Source: Adineta vaga (lineage: Eukaryota > Rotifera). From it: a DNA stretch of 64,000 bases. Below the pieces are notes generated by a model, which was not told the origin of the DNA, made no database searches, and saw only the letters and a program-made list of their open reading frames with translations. The stretch covers positions 9,486,001 to 9,550,000 of the forward strand of contig CP075492.1 in the NCBI GenBank assembly GCA_021613535.1. Direction: 5' to 3'. The position numbers and the translations under genes were made by a program. Shown here in pieces: positions 58,972-64,000 of the stretch (positions within the stretch are counted from its first letter, which is position 1; each line of letters starts with the position of its first letter).

Positions 58972-60757
58972 CTAAGGCTTGGATTTTGTTAAATTATTTT
59001 CAAATCTTGTTTGTTTCCATTCCACTAAATCGTTTGTGCTCATTTGATCAATACGTTCATTGAAATATCTTCGTAATTTCAAACCATTAGCAATACCATA
59101 CAAAACACGACTACGATCAAGATCAGAAGAACGATTTGCTAATGAGATACTATAGGCTTTACTACAGGATTCAATAGCAGAATTATAATCACCCTAATAG
59201 AAAATAAAGATAAAAGGATAAACAAAACAAAACAAAAGAATGAGAAAAAGGTACTAAGGTAGCATCGATTAAACCAAGTGCATTGCAAGCTTTGATATAT
59301 TGACGATCATTTGTTTTTGTTGATACTTTTTGTAGATATTTTGTTAGATATTCAGTACTTTTTTCGATATTTGATTTTCTAGAATATGAAAAGAAGTCGA
59401 ATGATTTAGTTTTGATCGTATTGAATATACTTTTGATAACAAATTGCAATTGATTCACTTGCTTGACCAAAACCTTCTTCATCATTCACTTGTTGACAAT
59501 AATCATAATATTTCTCAAAATATTCTAATGCTAAATCAATATCATTATGTTCAAGATAAATTAAACCTAATTTATAACAAATCTGATTTTCAATTTTTTT
59601 ATCATCACCTACGAACACAAAACTATGCATCAAATATCAATGATATTCAAGTTCTTACTCTGTATCGCTGCTTCATAAGCTTTTGTTACGTATTCCAATG
59701 TTTTATTAGTTGCTCGATGTTCAACTAATTTCATATATATACGTCCTAATTGAAGATTTGCATGAGTTCTTAAATCATAATAGTTTTCGCCAGCTTGACG
59801 ATATTGTTCGAAGCTTTTTACTGCTTTCGTAAGATCACCTAAATAATCATATCTTTCACTTCCGATTATACAGTCCCGATTGAACGTATGTGATTATCAA
59901 CAGATTCTTCTCTGCATAGGTACATACGTCAAAATCTTACCATGTCTTTCGTAGGATAATCCAATATTAAGATAAGCTTGAGCAACTAATTCTGAATCGA
60001 GTTGTGAATAAGTTCGAGCAATAGATAAGCATTTCTTATAGAAGTAATCTGATAACCAATAATCCTCACTTTTAAGAAAAAATGATGCTACTTCTACATA
60101 ACTTTTATACATATTTGAATATTGATCTAAATTCAAAATAGTTGACTGATGAATATTAATAAGATAGCATACGTCTTCGATCTGCTTCTTCAGCTTTCGT
60201 CAAATAAATACAAAGAAAACGTAATTTATCCGATTCTTCGTCTAGTAATGGTTGTCGATAAAGAGGATGTTCACTTCCTAATCGTTCTCGATCATGTTTT
60301 TGCCAAGTTAATATACTGAATAATTCACGAAATGATTGATGATAACCTTGACGAAGCATATCCATGGATAGCTGACGTTGTAATGAACTTCCATGTCTAT
60401 TTTCCAAAAAGAAAAATAACTTTCATTGTAGGTCAATTTCATTTCTGATACATTTACGTTTCAATATCAACTTTTGTCAATGGAGTTTGTTTTTTATAAG
60501 TAAGTGCTGTTTCTTTGATTTCTTTTGCTGATAACTATCGTTAAAAAGAATTGATCAAATAAATAGAAAAAGAAATCTTTTGTCGTTTTACAAACTTTAT
60601 GTTTTTCTCTATAAGTTTTGCTTGGTAAAATAACATGACGATAGAATTCTGATTGACCTTTATTCTTAGGTCTAGTTACTGATTTTGTTGATGTTTCAGC
60701 TACAATAATCATTTATACGATCTATAATCTTTGTCCTTCTCGTTTTTACTTACTCAT
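58972..60757 (-). CDS. TTC29: Tetratricopeptide repeat protein 29 homologue
   Basis: Axonemal protein needed for sperm flagellar movement in mammals. On the minus strand the ATG at 60757 is in a 4-nt coding exon (ATGA, then GTAAGT); joined to the acceptor at about 60698 it reads MTETSTKSVTRPKNKG. The N-terminal block is MDMLRQGYHQSFRELFSIL, QPLLDEESDKLRFLCIYLTK and AEEADRRR, the same order as in vertebrate TTC29. TPR-like helix pairs follow: AQAYLNIGLSYERHGD, YKLGLIYLEHNDIDLALEYF, ESIAICYQ and ACNALGLIDATLGDYNSAIE. The C-terminus has RVLYGIANGLKLRRYFNERI and NDLVEWKQTR and ends LTKSKP. The length, about 430-450 residues, is close to the family. It is divergent from the glucosidase II gene, 368 bp away, with an X-box-like site 11 bp upstream of the ATG. 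Confidence 0.85.
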
Positions 60758-61125
60758 TTTATTATTGAGATGTCTTAGCAACTCACATAAATATTGACTT
60801 CAGTTTATCTTTCATATGTTATAAGATACATTAAAGTGCTTATCAGAACATACAAATGCGACATCTATTGGAAATGTCATTGATTATCGTATTTTTTCAG
60901 TAGTATGTTTATTTTAATTCGAAAAAAGTTTTATTTTTTGAAAATATATCATCTATCAATAATTTAATATTAATTGATCTTCTTCCAAACCAATCTGATT
61001 CTTCCAAAACTTCACTCACTCAATGATCCACCCATCCACATCCATCGGTCGGTGAATCGTCTCGTCATCAACCTCAACTATTTAACATCTGTTACAAGAC
61101 AGACTAATCGAAAAACGACGAAAAA
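60758..61125. other. Bidirectional promoter, TTC29 / glucosidase II alpha
   Basis: 368 bp between divergent start codons. X-box-like site on the TTC29 side; a less AT-rich patch at 61020-61070 on the other side. No coding signal. Confidence 0.6.
60769..60782. promoter_or_regulatory. X-box-like (RFX) motif upstream of TTC29
   Basis: GATGTCTTAGCAAC matches 12 of 14 positions of RYYNYYATRRNRAC and has one full RGYAAC-type half-site (AGCAAC). It is 11 bp upstream of the TTC29 start codon, so it must lie in the 5' UTR or at the start site. Confidence 0.4.
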
Positions 61126-64000
61126 ATGATTAGATTTTGGCATTTATTAAGTCTAATTCTCATTTTTAATATCTCCTTGATTGAAAATGTCGATAAAAAT
61201 AATTTTAAAACATGTGAACAAAGTGCATTTTGTCGGTTTGTATTATTTTCCATGGAAATCTTCTTTCAATAATATGTATTTTCGTTTCTCATAGACGACA
61301 ACGTAAATATAAACCAGAAACATCACCTTATGAAGTTGATCTTAGTTCAATGAAAACGGTTACGAATGGACATCTACAATTTACTTTACTCAATACATTG
61401 AAAACGCATGTGAAATTTCAATTAGATTTATTTACACTTGAACATAATTCATTGCGCGTTAAAATCAATGAAATGAATCCAATTAGAAAACGTTATGAAG
61501 TTCAATCGGTTCTTGTTGGTGAACCAAAACTTGTCAAGTAAGAAAGTATATTTCTCTTCCATTAAGAGATACAACTCGATGTATTTCTAGTGTGAATCTA
61601 ACAAAATCGGATGGAAATCGAGTTGAAGGTCGATTTGATAAAACAGCACGATTTATACTCAATGCAAAACCATTCCGATTAGATTTATTTACAAATGATA
61701 TATTCGTTATGAGTGTTAATTCAAAGAATATGTTCAATTTTGAACATTATCGAAAGAAACCAGGGTATAACGGATTTGTTTATTAAAAACAAAACATTTT
61801 TTTATTGATTTTAATTGTTTAGATCTGATGGAGCTCCTGCTGATGCGAACGTAAGTTCTTTCTTATCTTACAATACCAATGCATATCAATTAATTTAGAA
61901 TGAAGATAATGAAGATGGTATGTGGGAAGAAACATTCAAAACACATCCCGATTCAAAACCACATGGTAAGAAATATTTATATTATACTTGAATGATAAAT
62001 CCATTAATTATTCATACAAAAGGTCCATCATCGATTGGTGTAGATGTTAATTTTCTAAATTTTGAAAATGTCTATGGTATTCCTGAACATGCCGATGCAT
62101 TTTCACTTCGTTCAACACAGTATGTTTAAGTAACTGTTCAAAATATAATGAAATCATCTTTTCTATAGTGATACCGATCCATATCGTTTATTCAATTTGG
62201 ATATATTTGAATATGATATTCTAAATACTATGGCTTTATATGGTTCAATTCCATATATGCTTGCTCATAAGTAATTTCATGACGAAATCTTTGGCTGAAA
62301 TTTAATCATGTAATTGTTTTTAGTGAACATGCCACTGTTGGTTTCTTTTGGTTAAATGCAGCTGAAGGTTGGATCGATGTTCAAAATGATAAATTAAATA
62401 CAAAGGTAGGAAAATCTTCCTAATAAGAATAGATCTCATGCGCGAAAGATTACTTCGAAATCATGGAGTCTGTTTTGTTTTGTCTTGCAGAGTAACTGGT
62501 TTAAAACTCAGGTAATACATGAACACGTGTCTTGCATGTGATCAGAAATAAAAGAAAACAATCTAGATCTTTGAAGCTTTCAAATGTTTTCTTTTTATCC
62601 AGTAATTTAGCATGACTAATCAAACGATGATAGATATTTGTGTTTTCTAAATTAAAAAAGAAAATTTTTCGGACGATTTAACCGAAATGAAATATATAAA
62701 TATTGGTTGATTTCTTTCTTTTTCTTTTTTGTTTAGAATATCTTTTCGACAATTACAAGTTTTTTTGGTTCAAAATCAAATAACGAAAATAATGAAGTAC
62801 CAGAAGTAACAACGCATTGGATGTTTGAATCAGGCATTTTTGATGGATTCTTCTTCATGGGACCAACACCAAATGATATTTTTAAACAATATACAGCTAT
62901 TACCGGATCTGTACCAACACCACCGGTAAATTGTACATTTATTCATATAAAAAAAATATCTTCATTATTTAGCTTTGGGCAATTGCATATCATCAATGTC
63001 GTTGGAATTATAATGATGAAGATGATGTCCGAGGGTATGTTCTATTTTCTTTTTGGTATTGTAGTTGAAATATGTAGAATTATTGTATTTAATTAGTGTA
63101 AATAATGGCTTTGAACAACATCAAATACCAGTCGATGTTATCTGGCTTGATATTGAACATACTAATGGTAAACGTTATTTCACCTGGGATACATCGAAAT
63201 TTCCCAATCCAGAAAAATTACAAGACGATATGGCTGTTTATGGTAGAAAAATGATAACAATTAGTGATCCACATATAAAAAAAGATGATGGATATCAATT
63301 ATATGCTGAAGCAAAATCACTTGGATATTATGTTAAAACAAAAGATGGTGCAGATTACGAAGGATGGTGTTGGCCAGGTTAGAATAGAACTTGTTATTGG
63401 AATGAGAAATAATAGAATCTAGGATTTCTGAAGAGACTAATGACTTAAACTATAAACATTTGTCATGATTTCGGCTGAGAATTAGATATTTTGAATTGAT
63501 TCTTTCGTATCAGAAACTAAGATTACTTGCTCTAGTCTTATGTGAAAGGATCATAATCATTTGTTAATCAACAGGTACATCAATGTGGCTTGATTACTTC
63601 AATCCAGAAATCTACAAATGGTATTCTCAACGTTATTCATATGAGAATTATAAAGGATCAACACCAAATCTTTTTATCTGGAATGATATGAATGAACCAT
63701 CGGTTTTCAATGGACCTGAAGTTACATTCCCGAAAGATATTGTACATTATGGTGGATGGGAAAATCGTGATGTACATAATTTATATGGTATGCTTCAACA
63801 TATGGCAACATTCGATGGTCTTTTAGAACGTTCTCATGGAAATATTCGACCATTTATTTTAACACGTTCATTTTTTGCTGGTTCACAACGAACATCAGCA
63901 GTATGGACTGGTGATAATGCTGCTCAATGGAGTCATTTGAAAATAGCTGTTCCTATGTTATTGAGTTTATCAGTTACTGGTATTGGTTTTATTGGTGCCG
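61126..64000 (+). CDS. GANAB: Glucosidase II alpha subunit (GH31), 3' end cut by window
   Basis: ER enzyme that trims the two inner glucoses from N-glycans in the calnexin cycle. A signal peptide ([19 protein letters not shown]) is followed by [18 protein letters not shown], the conserved GANAB N-terminus. Then [128 protein letters not shown] and the catalytic [14 protein letters not shown] (nucleophile Asp codon 63685-63687). Next come [16 protein letters not shown] and [20 protein letters not shown], with the acid/base Asp in TGDNAAQW. Sequence reaches GIGFIGA at the window edge; about a third of the protein should lie beyond. It contains a 29-nt exon near 61823 and a 21-nt microexon at 62491-62511. 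Confidence 0.96.

Overview
The window is animal nuclear DNA. Genes are split by many short GT-AG introns, mostly about 45-110 bp with a T-rich tract before the acceptor. The DNA is strongly AT-rich and coding exons favour A/T-ending codons. Metazoan signalling genes (R-SMADs, group II PAK, MCC) sit with motile-cilium or sperm genes (CFAP99, TTC29, CCDC157). An AT-rich gnathiferan such as a bdelloid rotifer fits best, but that assignment is an inference from style, not a sequence match. All product names come from recognising protein motifs by eye; no database was searched.

Layout. 1-2.5 kb: no gene seen. 2.5-3.8 kb (+): the C-terminal part of sphingosine-1-phosphate lyase, whose N-terminal half is not in the window. 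4.1-6.45 kb (-): poly(ADP-ribose) glycohydrolase. 6.45-12.7 kb: gene-poor, with simple repeats. 12.7-15.4 kb (-): a type I membrane protein with lectin-like and CUB-like ectodomains. 16.4-34.5 kb (+): a dense run of ten same-strand genes: CFAP99, an MCC homologue (with an antisense tRNA-Arg in an intron), TBC1D25-like RabGAP, a SMAD2/3-like gene, ribosomal protein eL42, a second R-SMAD, FKBP12, a 3CxxC zinc-finger protein and a group II PAK kinase. 34.6-37.8 kb (-): CCDC157, head-to-head with eIF4E (+, 38.1-38.9 kb). 38.9-43.9 kb: gene-poor. 43.9-45.1 kb (+): an Ig-domain surface protein. 45.8-50.4 kb (+): DHTKD1 with an apparent frameshift. 51.0-52.6 kb (+): an unrecognised proline-rich protein. 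54.0-56.7 kb (-): SDHA. 57.5-57.9 kb (+): a two-TM protein. 58.1-58.9 kb (+): a Cys-rich secreted protein. 59.0-60.8 kb (-): TTC29. 61.1 kb to the end (+): glucosidase II alpha subunit, cut by the window edge.

The most interesting signals are these. Two R-SMAD genes flank eL42 and are followed by FKBP12, a known TGF-beta type I receptor partner; both SMADs have an altered MH1 DNA-contact hairpin, and one lacks the SSXS phospho-tail. X-box-like motifs lie upstream of all three cilium or sperm genes. A tRNA gene sits antisense inside an MCC intron. eIF4E carries a 15-nt microexon coding a cap-binding Trp. DHTKD1 has a one-base frame disruption, and S1P lyase lacks its N-terminal half. No CRISPR array, phage or clear transposon ORF was seen.
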